Shown here in pieces: positions 1 through 5,142 of a DNA stretch of 5,142 nt. The stretch's first letter is position 1. Each line of letters opens with the position of its first letter. Source of the stretch: JAKFFN01 sp964444305. Lineage in GTDB: Bacteria; Sumerlaeota; Sumerlaeia; Sumerlaeales; Sumerlaeaceae. The notes under the pieces were generated by a model. That model searched no databases and had not been told where the DNA came from. It saw only the letters and a list, made by a program, of their open reading frames with translations. The stretch spans positions 1-5,142 of the forward strand of contig CAYUGQ010000160.1 in the NCBI GenBank assembly GCA_964444305.1, written 5' to 3'. Made by a program: the position numbers and the translations under genes.

Positions 1-1568
1 GGATCGTAGTCTTTGAAGTAAACGCCACGCTTGCCGACAATTCGAACTGCGGTTCGTGTGGTAACGAAGATCTGCACCAACTTGAATATGATGAGGCCCA
101 GCTGTGCGTAGCCCTCTGATTCAAGGTTCTGGATCTTCGTGCTGAAGCGTGTGCTGGCCTGGTTGAGCTGGCTTTGCACTTCAGTAGCAGTAACACGGCC
201 CTTACCCTGTGAAGCACCCTGAACGGCCTCGTCTGCAGCCGTAGCACGGCGCATACGCTGCAATATGCGTTCTTTCTTGGCATCCAGGTCACCTGACAGC
301 TGTGGACGCTCCAGAGCACCCATAGCGTTACGAGGGATCGGGTAAACGGCACCAGGAATAGTTTCAATTTCAGGAGCAAGATCAGCGAACTGCGGATCGA
401 CCCAGTACATCGGCGTGTTCTGGTAGGCATTGTTATCGACATCCATTGCTTCGTAGTCATTGAGCAATTCGGAATCTTCCATGAGCACGGCCATTTCACC
501 GTCACCATAGAAGAGGGAAGTATCGACGTAATCGCGGAGCACTGCAAACGGTAGGAATGGCTTGATCTCATCGAGCGTGCGGGTGGTCGTAACCATTTCG
601 CCATCGACTTCGACTTCAACTTCCTCTTCAAGTTCTTCGCGCTGACACCAAGTAGGTTCGTTATAAATAAATTCTTTGCGGTTGCCGATCTCTACCATTC
701 GGCCCGTCATTAGGTCATACAGTTTGATAACGTGAACTTGGCGCTCGGTAGCTTTGTCCCCCAAAGTAGATCCGTTAAACATATCTTTGAAGGCCTTATC
801 CATAGAGGCGTTATCGCCCTGGGTAGCACCAGTTTTATTTTCTTTGTCATAGCCAATTTTATCGAGGTTTTTATAGCGCTTGACCATAGCACCTTTTTGG
901 CCATCTTCGCCATCGGCTTCTGGATCAAATATCATTTCATTCTCTAGGACCTTTTTGTCGGCTAAGTATTGATACCCCGCGTAGCGAGCAGGACTGACAC
1001 CTTGGACCATACAGGTAGAGGTAGGATCTACAAAGAAGTCGCGTAGTGGGATGTTTTCAATAAACGGCTTGCCGTCTTTCCAGGTAACGTGCAAGATACC
1101 CGTACCATACAGCAACATATCGCGGACCCACTCTTGGTTTTTGAGTCCCATTTGGTTCACTATCATGTAATAATCGAGCATCCCGTTCAGGACATCGACA
1201 TCATCAGCTTGCTCTTCGTTGGTTTTTACGAAATGGAACTTAGGGGCGCCACTAGCAATGTTTGAAACAAGCGTCTCGATGATAGTGTGCGCTTCACGAA
1301 TCTTAGGATCGGCGATACCCTCGTAATTGCGGATAACCCGCTCACCCTTATAAACCTTAAAATAATTATCCCACTTGGTCCTAAAGCTACCATCGACGTA
1401 CTTTTTGGCGTCGTCAAACATCTGGAGCGCATCTTCAAGACTCAGATCACCTGGTTCGACGCGTAATTCGGTGTTTCGCTCTTTGAGCTCTTCTTCGGGC
1501 GACAGCGTCTCTGGTGTGACTGGCGCTGGAGCTGGTTGTGGAGCTTGAGGTGTTTGTGTTGGAGGCAT
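1..1568 (-). CDS. Phage portal protein, N-terminal 522 residues (cut by window edge)
   Basis: The portal is the dodecameric ring at the capsid vertex through which DNA enters and leaves; it docks the terminase and later the tail. The reading frame is open from the ATG at 1568-1566 to the left edge, so the C-terminus is missing. Residues 1-20 are a Pro/Gln/Ala-rich, probably disordered leader. Portal-like stretches are the YGDGEM segment (354-359), followed by a helical region with LLNDYEAMDVDNN, then PGAVYPIPRNAMG (405-417) and GRVTATEVQ (457-465); the TATE signature recurs in P22- and T7-type portals. Residues 311-324 form a very acidic patch that may be a surface loop. The start is preceded by AAGAG eight bases upstream, and the next in-frame ATG (codon 50) has no visible ribosome binding site. 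The first 122 bases overlap the end of terL. The terL-portal order supports the call. I recognise the family by motifs and context only; podovirus-like versus siphovirus-like is not settled. Confidence 0.88.
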   Translation of the reverse strand, partial: MPPTQTPQAPQPAPAPVTPETLSPEEELKERNTELRVEPGDLSLEDALQMFDDAKKYVDGSFRTKWDNYFKVYKGERVIRNYEGIADPKIREAHTIIETLVSNIASGAPKFHFVKTNEEQADDVDVLNGMLDYYMIVNQMGLKNQEWVRDMLLYGTGILHVTWKDGKPFIENIPLRDFFVDPTSTCMVQGVSPARYAGYQYLADKKVLENEMIFDPEADGEDGQKGAMVKRYKNLDKIGYDKENKTGATQGDNASMDKAFKDMFNGSTLGDKATERQVHVIKLYDLMTGRMVEIGNRKEFIYNEPTWCQREELEEEVEVEVDGEMVTTTRTLDEIKPFLPFAVLRDYVDTSLFYGDGEMAVLMEDSELLNDYEAMDVDNNAYQNTPMYWVDPQFADLAPEIETIPGAVYPIPRNAMGALERPQLSGDLDAKKERILQRMRRATAADEAVQGASQGKGRVTATEVQSQLNQASTRFSTKIQNLESEGYAQLGLIIFKLVQIFVTTRTAVRIVGKRGVYFKDYD

Positions 1569-3396
1569 TTGTATTTCTCTTTATTGGTTTATGGATATTT
1601 TCTTTAGCATACTCCGTATTGTACGGCGACCAGTCTGCCATTTGCAATGCTATTGCCTTGGCCATGACTGTGTCGTCATGCTGCCCTTCCTGGGCTGCCA
1701 TGGAACCGTCGTCTTTCTTGACGTAGCTCATGCATTCACGGATGAAGACTATGTCTAGGTCAATTATATCAGATTCTCGGATTGCGCGTTGCAATTCGCT
1801 TATCATTATGGGTTTTGTTTTTTTATCTGTTCTCCAGCCAAATTTTGTGGTCCGAACTTGGAACTGCTCGTCCTCTTGAGACTCACGCATATACAGGTTA
1901 CGGTAAAACGCATTCTTCAAGTTTGAAGCAGTAGCAATACCGTGGTTGTTTATTTCTACACCGACTAGCGCGTCGTTGTAGAACTTACCTATCGCGAAGA
2001 CCAGGTCACCAAGTAAATCAGGGTCAATGTAGCCTCTCCAGCGAGCTACGGTTTTGCGTGATTCAACATCCATGACGTCGACCACAGAGTAATCTGGCTC
2101 CTTGCCTTTTGAGCTCTCAATTTCAATACCTTCAGAAACGTCCACGCCGATAACATACTTTTTGCCCTTCTGGGGCAACCACCAAACACGAAGTGGTGAA
2201 GGATCTGTCTCACCGACCCGTCGCATCTCATTGAAAACAAATTTCTTCTGGCTAGTAATATCTGGATTTTTAACAATCTCTCCGCACTTGTAGGGCAATG
2301 TTTTAGCCGAATCAATAGCAATTTTTTCCATCGCCTGCAGGATCTTGGTATCAAATACGGGCCGACCACTAGCCAAGAACGCCTCTTCAGGGGTAGAGGG
2401 ATATTCCTGGTAGAATTTTTTCGGCTCAGTTCGGAATTCTTTCTTTTTGCGACGACGCCAGTAAAGCTTGCGCCACCACGAATCTTCGGTGTAACCCTCT
2501 TCTTTGAACAGCTCAATAAGCGCCTCTTCCTCATCATCCAAAAAGCCCAGATCTTCTTGCGTCGCAGGGAATTCATATTCGTGGTGTTGGTGCCAAGCAA
2601 AAAACAACGGGATAAACTGGCTCTCACCACGCTTGGCAATTTGCCATTCATCATAGAAATAACCGCCGATGCCGTTGGCCGTACTCTCCAGGAACACAAA
2701 CGATTCAGGTGCCATAGGGACTGCCTGCAGTGCACTTGATACGATGTCAGCAGAATCATCCCAGAAAGCCACCTCGGACCCATGGAAGAAGTTGATGTTG
2801 TCGGCACGACCCTTACCGTCGGCCGCCACCATTGTTTTAATTTCAGATTGCAGCCCAGGAGGCGCAATACCCTGATCGGCACACTCTTTTTTGACCTCAT
2901 CAGAAACGTCAAATACAAGCTCTTGCTTGGTGTTATATTTGCGGTCTGGCTGGAAGTGCGGGTGTGAGTATTCGTAGTAGCGACGGAACATTTTATAAAG
3001 CGTACTGACGGCATTTTTTTCGTGAGCGATAATCACGCTCGTCACGTAGCGGTGCGTACTGGTCCACCAATAACCAAGTGCCTCGATCATGGTAGAAAAG
3101 CCCATCTGCCGAGCCTTCAGAATGATATAGCGGATCGGCACTCCTGCTTGAATGTCTTTGATCACCATCTCTACAAAAATCTTCTGCGCCCAGTTCACTA
3201 CTTCCATGAACGGTACGAGCTGCTTGGTCATTTTGTGCTTGATGACTAAGTTGCGTTCGCAGTAAATCCAAAAATCTTGAGCGATTACTTTAATGGCCTG
3301 TTCTGCCTGTTGGGTAGGGTCTAGTTCGTCATAATCCGAAATCCTGGATATTACCAGAGTTCTTGTTTCGGCTGAGAGGGTGGGGTGTTGGGCCAT
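1447..3396 (-). CDS. terL: Terminase large subunit (ATPase-nuclease packaging motor)
   Basis: TerL pumps DNA into the prohead using ATP and cuts the concatemer at the start and end of packaging. This 649-residue protein has both domains. ATPase: a deviant Walker A, KARQMGFST (94-102); a Walker B-like strand, INFFHGSEVAFW, with probable catalytic Glu208; and a coupling motif, FLESTANG (235-242). A conserved linker EYPSTPEEAFLASG (331-344) follows. The RNase H-fold nuclease has its acidic residues in VIGVDVSEG (Asp419), VGVEINNHG (Glu481) and GQHDDTVMA (Asp574/Asp575). These assignments are by eye from family patterns. The start has a good AAAGGA site seven bases upstream and lies inside the end of the preceding small gene (46-base overlap). 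The recognisable fold ends near residue 590; residues 606-649 form a Ser/Thr/Asn-rich then Arg-rich tail, nearly all encoded in the overlap with the portal gene. Length is at the upper end for the family because of this tail. No residue expected to be essential appears missing. Confidence 0.96.
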   Translation of the reverse strand: MAQHPTLSAETRTLVISRISDYDELDPTQQAEQAIKVIAQDFWIYCERNLVIKHKMTKQLVPFMEVVNWAQKIFVEMVIKDIQAGVPIRYIILKARQMGFSTMIEALGYWWTSTHRYVTSVIIAHEKNAVSTLYKMFRRYYEYSHPHFQPDRKYNTKQELVFDVSDEVKKECADQGIAPPGLQSEIKTMVAADGKGRADNINFFHGSEVAFWDDSADIVSSALQAVPMAPESFVFLESTANGIGGYFYDEWQIAKRGESQFIPLFFAWHQHHEYEFPATQEDLGFLDDEEEALIELFKEEGYTEDSWWRKLYWRRRKKKEFRTEPKKFYQEYPSTPEEAFLASGRPVFDTKILQAMEKIAIDSAKTLPYKCGEIVKNPDITSQKKFVFNEMRRVGETDPSPLRVWWLPQKGKKYVIGVDVSEGIEIESSKGKEPDYSVVDVMDVESRKTVARWRGYIDPDLLGDLVFAIGKFYNDALVGVEINNHGIATASNLKNAFYRNLYMRESQEDEQFQVRTTKFGWRTDKKTKPIMISELQRAIRESDIIDLDIVFIRECMSYVKKDDGSMAAQEGQHDDTVMAKAIALQMADWSPYNTEYAKENIHKPIKRNTNASNTNTSSSTTSSSASHTRDAVARRRAQRAKHRITRRTR

Positions 3397-3650
3397 TTAT
3401 TTTTCCTTTTTGCTGTTAGTGGATCGAGCGGGTGGTCTGCATTAAAGCGGTCGTACTGTTCTTGTGTCGGAGGTGCTTGCTCAATACCCTTCGCTTTCTT
3501 GATTATATCAAAAGCCATGATGGCTGCAGCCTGTTCCAGTGCCATTTGCAGAAATCCCGACAAATTATCAATATCCTTGGCGATTTTCTGGTGTTTTTTA
3601 GGAAGGTACAGGTTGACACGCTTGCCTGGATCGTTATCAAAACGGGACAT
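3351..3650 (-). CDS. Small ribbon-helix-helix-like protein, candidate small terminase subunit or regulator
   Basis: This 99-residue protein has a short basic N-terminus, then RVNLYLP (11-17), which fits the DNA-contacting beta strand of a ribbon-helix-helix (RHH) protein. A lysine-rich helix follows (about 18-28), a turn at NLSG (29-32), and a second, longer helix (about 31-55). The rest (56-99) is hydrophilic, Pro- and Lys-rich and probably flexible. RHH proteins bind DNA as dimers through the paired strand, often on tandem repeats. A strong GAGGA site eight bases before the ATG supports this start. It overlaps the recA-like gene by 14 bases and terL by 46. The slot just before terL is where the small terminase subunit usually sits, so a packaging-site recognition role is plausible. 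It shows no clear helix-turn-helix of the classical TerS type, so a transcriptional regulator is the main alternative. Coding status is well supported; function is inferred. Confidence 0.82.
   Translation of the reverse strand: MSRFDNDPGKRVNLYLPKKHQKIAKDIDNLSGFLQMALEQAAAIMAFDIIKKAKGIEQAPPTQEQYDRFNADHPLDPLTAKRKNKWPNTPPSQPKQELW
3404..3409 (-). promoter_or_regulatory. Ribosome binding site of terL
   Basis: AAAGGA on the minus strand lies seven bases before the terL ATG at 3396, inside the Lys-rich C-terminal codons of the RHH-like gene. It fixes the terL start despite the 46-base overlap. Confidence 0.7.
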
Positions 3651-4626
3651 CGGCCTGTTCCTCTTGGCGCGGAGACGGGTAAAACAGCTTGAATTTAGCG
3701 GTTCGCCACGGCGTATTCACCTTGGACTTGATTATCGTCGCCTCGACTTCCTGGCCAATAAACTTTTTAGCTTTGGTGTCGGCAGCAGTACGGCCGAAGC
3801 GCCAAGACTTAATGGTTTTTAACGATATCATCAAACTCGAGTTATAATCCTTCCCTGAGCCACCAGGGGTGTAGGTTTCGGGGGTGTAAGTGCCGATTTT
3901 ATCGCGGGTCTGGTTGATTATCACTAGCGCCGTCTTGCTATCGCGTAGATCACCCATGATCAACTCCAGTGTTTTATTGAAAATTTTAGCCTTCTGGCCG
4001 ATATTGCTGGCGGTAATATCCGACTCGGCCACAGTCCGCGTGGTAGTCATGGCCAGGGAGTCCAGCACGATCATATCGTACTTCTTGCTCTCAACGGCTT
4101 TGCGCAGGATCGGCGCAATATCCTCCAAATAACCAGACTTGTTATAAAGTTCGAATTTTTTGGGGTCCAGCTTCAGGGCCACCAAAAGAGAAGGGTTCAG
4201 ACTCGCCTCAGTGTCGATATACAACACTTTGCGGTCCTTCAAGCCTGCAATGATATTCAGGCACAAAGTAGTTTTACCCGCACTGTAGCGTCCCTCGATC
4301 TGAGTCAGGCGGCCTTTGGGTATCATGGTCAGCTTGTCGAATGACGGAATACCAGTCGATAGCCACTCCACCTCTTCGAGCCCCATTTTCTTAAAAGCCT
4401 TTAGAGCTGCCTCAGCATCGTATTTTTCGTCAGCATCGCGCTCAAATGGGTTGTCGGTTATTTTTGGTGGTATGACGTCAGGCAACGGCGTCTTATGCTT
4501 GAAAGTGCCGACCTTGCCAGTTTCGACTTTACGAGACGCCTCGACACGGCAGCTGTCAGAGCAATACTTGGCGGTCGAGCGCTTTGGCTCGAACTCATCA
4601 TTACAATTTTCACAGTTCTTCTTCAT
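3637..4626 (-). CDS. RecA/UvsX-like recombinase core with N-terminal zinc finger
   Basis: Likely a phage ATP-dependent strand-exchange protein, acting on single-stranded DNA in recombination, repair or replication restart. Counting from the ATG at 4626 (329 residues), Cys5, Cys8, Cys22 and Cys26 form a CxxC-x13-CxxxC zinc finger, followed by a linker rich in charged residues to about 85. The RecA core then shows Walker A GRYSAGKTT (112-120), VLYIDTEASL with Glu140 in the place of the RecA catalytic Glu96, Walker B MIVLD (185-189), INQTRDKIG with Gln239 in the place of RecA Gln194, a TPGG turn, and IIKSK with Lys300 and Lys302 matching RecA Lys248/Lys250. The E. coli-type N-terminal helix and C-terminal domain are absent. 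An in-frame TTG at 4632 would add two residues, but the ATG has AGAAAG at a better spacing (7 bases). It overlaps the zinc-ribbon gene by 17 bases and the RHH-like gene by 14. A RadA/KaiC-type ATPase of other function cannot be wholly excluded. Confidence 0.9.
   Translation of the reverse strand: MKKNCENCNDEFEPKRSTAKYCSDSCRVEASRKVETGKVGTFKHKTPLPDVIPPKITDNPFERDADEKYDAEAALKAFKKMGLEEVEWLSTGIPSFDKLTMIPKGRLTQIEGRYSAGKTTLCLNIIAGLKDRKVLYIDTEASLNPSLLVALKLDPKKFELYNKSGYLEDIAPILRKAVESKKYDMIVLDSLAMTTTRTVAESDITASNIGQKAKIFNKTLELIMGDLRDSKTALVIINQTRDKIGTYTPETYTPGGSGKDYNSSLMISLKTIKSWRFGRTAADTKAKKFIGQEVEATIIKSKVNTPWRTAKFKLFYPSPRQEEQADVPF
3659..3663 (-). promoter_or_regulatory. Ribosome binding site of the RHH-like gene
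   Basis: GAGGA on the minus strand lies eight bases before the ATG at 3650, inside the last codons of the recA-like gene. It supports both the start chosen and independent translation of this small protein. Confidence 0.7.
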
Positions 4627-4792
4627 CGTCAATCTTTCTGTCGATCCAGGCGACTCGTTTTAATTGTTTCACGCCACAATGCTCGCAGGGTGCCGACACG
4701 ACACGGGTGCCTTTATCGAGCTCATAGAACCGCGCATCCCCACAATTATGACAGTGCAGTTCAACAGTATAAGTTCCTACTTGCTCGGGCAT
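4610..4792 (-). CDS. Small zinc-ribbon protein of unknown function
   Basis: This 60-residue protein has two CxxC knuckles, HCHNCG (Cys14, Cys17) and PCEHCG (Cys36, Cys39), separated by 18 residues that include FYELDKGTRVV. That spacing is typical of a zinc ribbon that holds one Zn2+ ion. The C-terminus is acidic (IDDEEEL). Such mini-proteins often bind nucleic acid or another protein, but nothing here identifies the partner. The ATG has no clear Shine-Dalgarno site; it lies inside the end of the 21-residue zinc-knuckle gene (16-base overlap), so translation is probably coupled to it. Its own end overlaps the start of the recA-like gene, which itself begins with a zinc finger. Placement suggests a role beside the recombinase; that is inference. 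Confidence 0.8.
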   Translation of the reverse strand: MPEQVGTYTVELHCHNCGDARFYELDKGTRVVSAPCEHCGVKQLKRVAWIDRKIDDEEEL

Positions 4793-4842
4793 TTGGCGCT
4801 CGTGTGTTCTTTTGAATTACAAATCTGACAAATTTTAGCCAT
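4777..4842 (-). CDS. 21-residue CCHC zinc-knuckle micro-protein
   Basis: The reading frame encodes 21 residues and ends in TAG. Its core is CQICNSKEHTSAKC, with Cys5, Cys8, His13 and Cys18: exactly the C-x2-C-x4-H-x4-C spacing of retroviral-type zinc knuckles, which bind single-stranded nucleic acid. Positive charge (Lys3, Lys11, Lys17, Lys21) fits that. The strongest evidence for expression is a perfect GGAGG five bases before the ATG, the best ribosome binding site in the window. It overlaps the upstream membrane-protein gene by 8 bases and the zinc-ribbon gene by 16, matching the packing of the rest of the operon. The alternative is a translated leader whose only job is to load ribosomes for the zinc-ribbon gene, which has no obvious site of its own; the intact CCHC pattern argues for more than that. 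Standard gene finders would miss it because of its length. Confidence 0.62.
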   Translation of the reverse strand: MAKICQICNSKEHTSAKCPSK

Positions 4843-4963
4843 TGGAGCCTCCGAAAACCCAGTAAAGAAACAGGACCACCAAAACAAATAAGCCGAACTG
4901 GAGCAGGGCGCCGCGGGTAGTTTTATCGTTCTTGAAATGGCCGACTGGCTTATGACTTGGCAT
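4835..4963 (-). CDS. 42-residue single-pass membrane protein, function unknown
   Basis: The reading frame starts with ATG at 4963-4961 and ends in TAA. Residues 1-17 are hydrophilic and basic (Lys5, Lys11, Lys14, Arg17). Residues 18-39 are an unbroken hydrophobic stretch with FGLFVLVVLFLYWVF, long enough for one membrane helix, then a short GGSNG tail. By the positive-inside rule the N-terminus should face the cytoplasm. It is the first gene after the repeat-rich leader, and its end overlaps the strong-site micro-gene by 8 bases. The ribosome binding site is poor: AAGAG lies only one base before the ATG, just after a leader repeat. A holin-like or other small phage membrane role is possible, but it is short for a holin and no lysis gene is nearby, so I leave function open. 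The clean membrane helix makes a chance reading frame less likely. Confidence 0.6.
   Translation of the reverse strand: MPSHKPVGHFKNDKTTRGALLQFGLFVLVVLFLYWVFGGSNG
4848..4852 (-). promoter_or_regulatory. Strong ribosome binding site for the zinc-knuckle micro-gene
   Basis: GGAGG on the minus strand sits five bases before the ATG at 4842. It lies within the last codons of the 42-residue membrane protein gene. It decides the call of a gene otherwise too short to trust, and probably also feeds ribosomes to the zinc-ribbon gene downstream. Confidence 0.75.
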
Positions 4964-4967
4964 GCTC

Positions 4968-5111
4968 TTAGCGTAACATTTAGCGTAACAAAAGGCTATA
5001 GCGTAACACGCAACATGCGCAATACATGTGCAATTGAAAGTTAGTTGCGCATGTTCTCAGGGGTGAGATTTTAACGTAACACAGGGCTTCTGAGGGGGTC
5101 TTAGCGTAACA
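4968..5111. repeat. Five dispersed copies of an 11-base element (TTAGCGTAACA)
   Basis: Exact copies of TTAGCGTAACA are at 4968-4978, 4980-4990 and 5101-5111. One-base variants are at 4998-5008 (ATAGCGTAACA) and 5071-5081 (TTAACGTAACA). All have the same orientation; on the transcribed strand they read TGTTACGCTAA. Start-to-start spacings are 12, 18, 73 and 30 bases. The copy nearest the genes ends four bases before the first ATG, so a protein bound there could block either transcription or ribosome loading. Iteron-like or operator-like function is inferred; no copy was noticed inside the coding region. Confidence 0.85.
5012..5055. repeat. Perfect 11-base inverted repeat with a direct copy in the loop
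   Basis: AACATGCGCAA (5012-5022) is the exact reverse complement of TTGCGCATGTT (5045-5055), with a 22-base spacer. The spacer begins with ACATGTGCAAT (5024-5034), a one-mismatch direct copy of ACATGCGCAAT (5013-5023). There are thus three sites with consensus ACATGYGCAA, two direct and one inverted. No T-run follows on either strand, so it does not look like an intrinsic terminator; a set of operator half-sites or an origin hairpin fits better. Confidence 0.8.
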
Positions 5112-5121
5112 ATAACAGGGG
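5053..5121. repeat. Two adjacent degenerate units of about 35 bases
   Basis: Units at about 5053-5086 and 5087-5121 share, in order, TTCT(C/G)AGGGG, then TTA(A/G)CGTAACA, then CAGGG, with short insertions and deletions between these blocks. Each unit carries one copy of the 11-base element. The second unit lies close to the right edge, so more units may lie outside the window. Confidence 0.55.
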
Positions 5122-5142
5122 TATTTTGGTACTAAAAAATTT

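Larger units (their letters stand above)
4964..5142. promoter_or_regulatory. Repeat-rich leader upstream of the operon; probable control region or origin
   Basis: No credible gene is seen here. The stretch is packed with the 11-base elements, the inverted repeat and the degenerate tandem units, and lies directly before the first gene of a long co-directional gene set, where a promoter is expected. On the minus strand a TAAAAT hexamer (5068-5073) resembles a -10 box but has no good -35 partner, and a TATAGC near 4996-5001 is weak. So I cannot place a sigma70 promoter; an activator-dependent or phage-specific one is possible. Confidence 0.5.

Noticed and set aside
1417..1421. Portal start at the ATG of codon 50, which would remove the overlap with terL
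   Set aside because: No Shine-Dalgarno site precedes it, whereas the upstream ATG at 1568 has AAGAG at eight bases; kept only as a test for the overlap finding.
2046..3014. A 322-codon open frame on the minus strand inside terL in another frame
   Set aside because: It lies wholly within the well-supported terL frame, its product shows no domain pattern and has a skewed Arg/Ser/Leu-rich composition, as expected of a shadow frame.
3385..3822. A 145-codon open frame on the plus strand
   Set aside because: It is antisense to the RHH-like and recA-like genes, both of which have good motifs or ribosome binding sites; no other gene runs on this strand and the product looks like a reverse-strand artefact.
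1447..4632. Alternative genetic code with TGA read as an amino acid
   Set aside because: TGA ends the RecA-like, zinc-ribbon and terL frames at sensible places, and no in-frame TGA interrupts a conserved domain.
5056..5067. Intrinsic terminator hairpin at CTCAGGGGTGAG
   Set aside because: The stem is only four base pairs and no T-run follows on either strand.
4968..5111. CRISPR array
   Set aside because: The repeats are only 11 bases and the spacings (12, 18, 73, 30) are irregular, with no spacer-sized units.
4980..5142. An open minus-strand frame running from the right edge to a TAA at 4980-4982, which could be the end of an upstream gene
   Set aside because: Its translation is Cys/Tyr/Leu-rich and is built from the repeated elements read in different frames; the DNA repeats explain it better than a protein does.

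Overview
The window is part of a tailed double-stranded DNA phage (Caudoviricetes) or prophage, shown by adjacent large terminase and portal genes. All supported genes lie on the minus strand and read from right to left. Stop codons include TGA at the ends of the RecA-like, zinc-ribbon and terminase genes, so the standard bacterial code fits. Shine-Dalgarno sites (GGAGG, GAGGA, AAAGGA) show a bacterial host. I cannot name the host or the phage genus from this sequence.

Layout in order of transcription: (1) 4964-5142 is a repeat-rich stretch of about 180 bases with no credible gene. It holds five copies of an 11-base element (TTAGCGTAACA on the plus strand), a perfect 11-base inverted repeat and a degenerate tandem unit of about 35 bases, and is the likely control region or origin. 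(2) 4610-4963 holds three tiny overlapping genes: a 42-residue single-pass membrane protein, a 21-residue CCHC zinc-knuckle peptide with a strong ribosome binding site, and a 60-residue CxxC/CxxC zinc-ribbon protein. (3) 3637-4626 encodes a RecA/UvsX-like recombinase core with an extra N-terminal zinc finger. (4) 3351-3650 encodes a 99-residue protein that looks like ribbon-helix-helix (RHH) and sits where a small terminase subunit is usually found. (5) 1447-3396 is the large terminase TerL, with ATPase and nuclease motifs visible. (6) 1-1568 is the portal protein, cut by the left edge of the window.

Every neighbouring pair overlaps (8, 16, 17, 14, 46 and 122 bases), so this looks like one translationally coupled operon from recombination into DNA packaging. 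TerL and the portal form the packaging motor and its docking ring; the small protein before TerL may recognise DNA; the RecA-like protein would pair strands for recombination-dependent replication or repair. The most unusual points are the 122-base TerL/portal overlap, the run of three zinc-binding modules in consecutive genes, the RecA core in a packaging operon, and the repeat-bearing leader.
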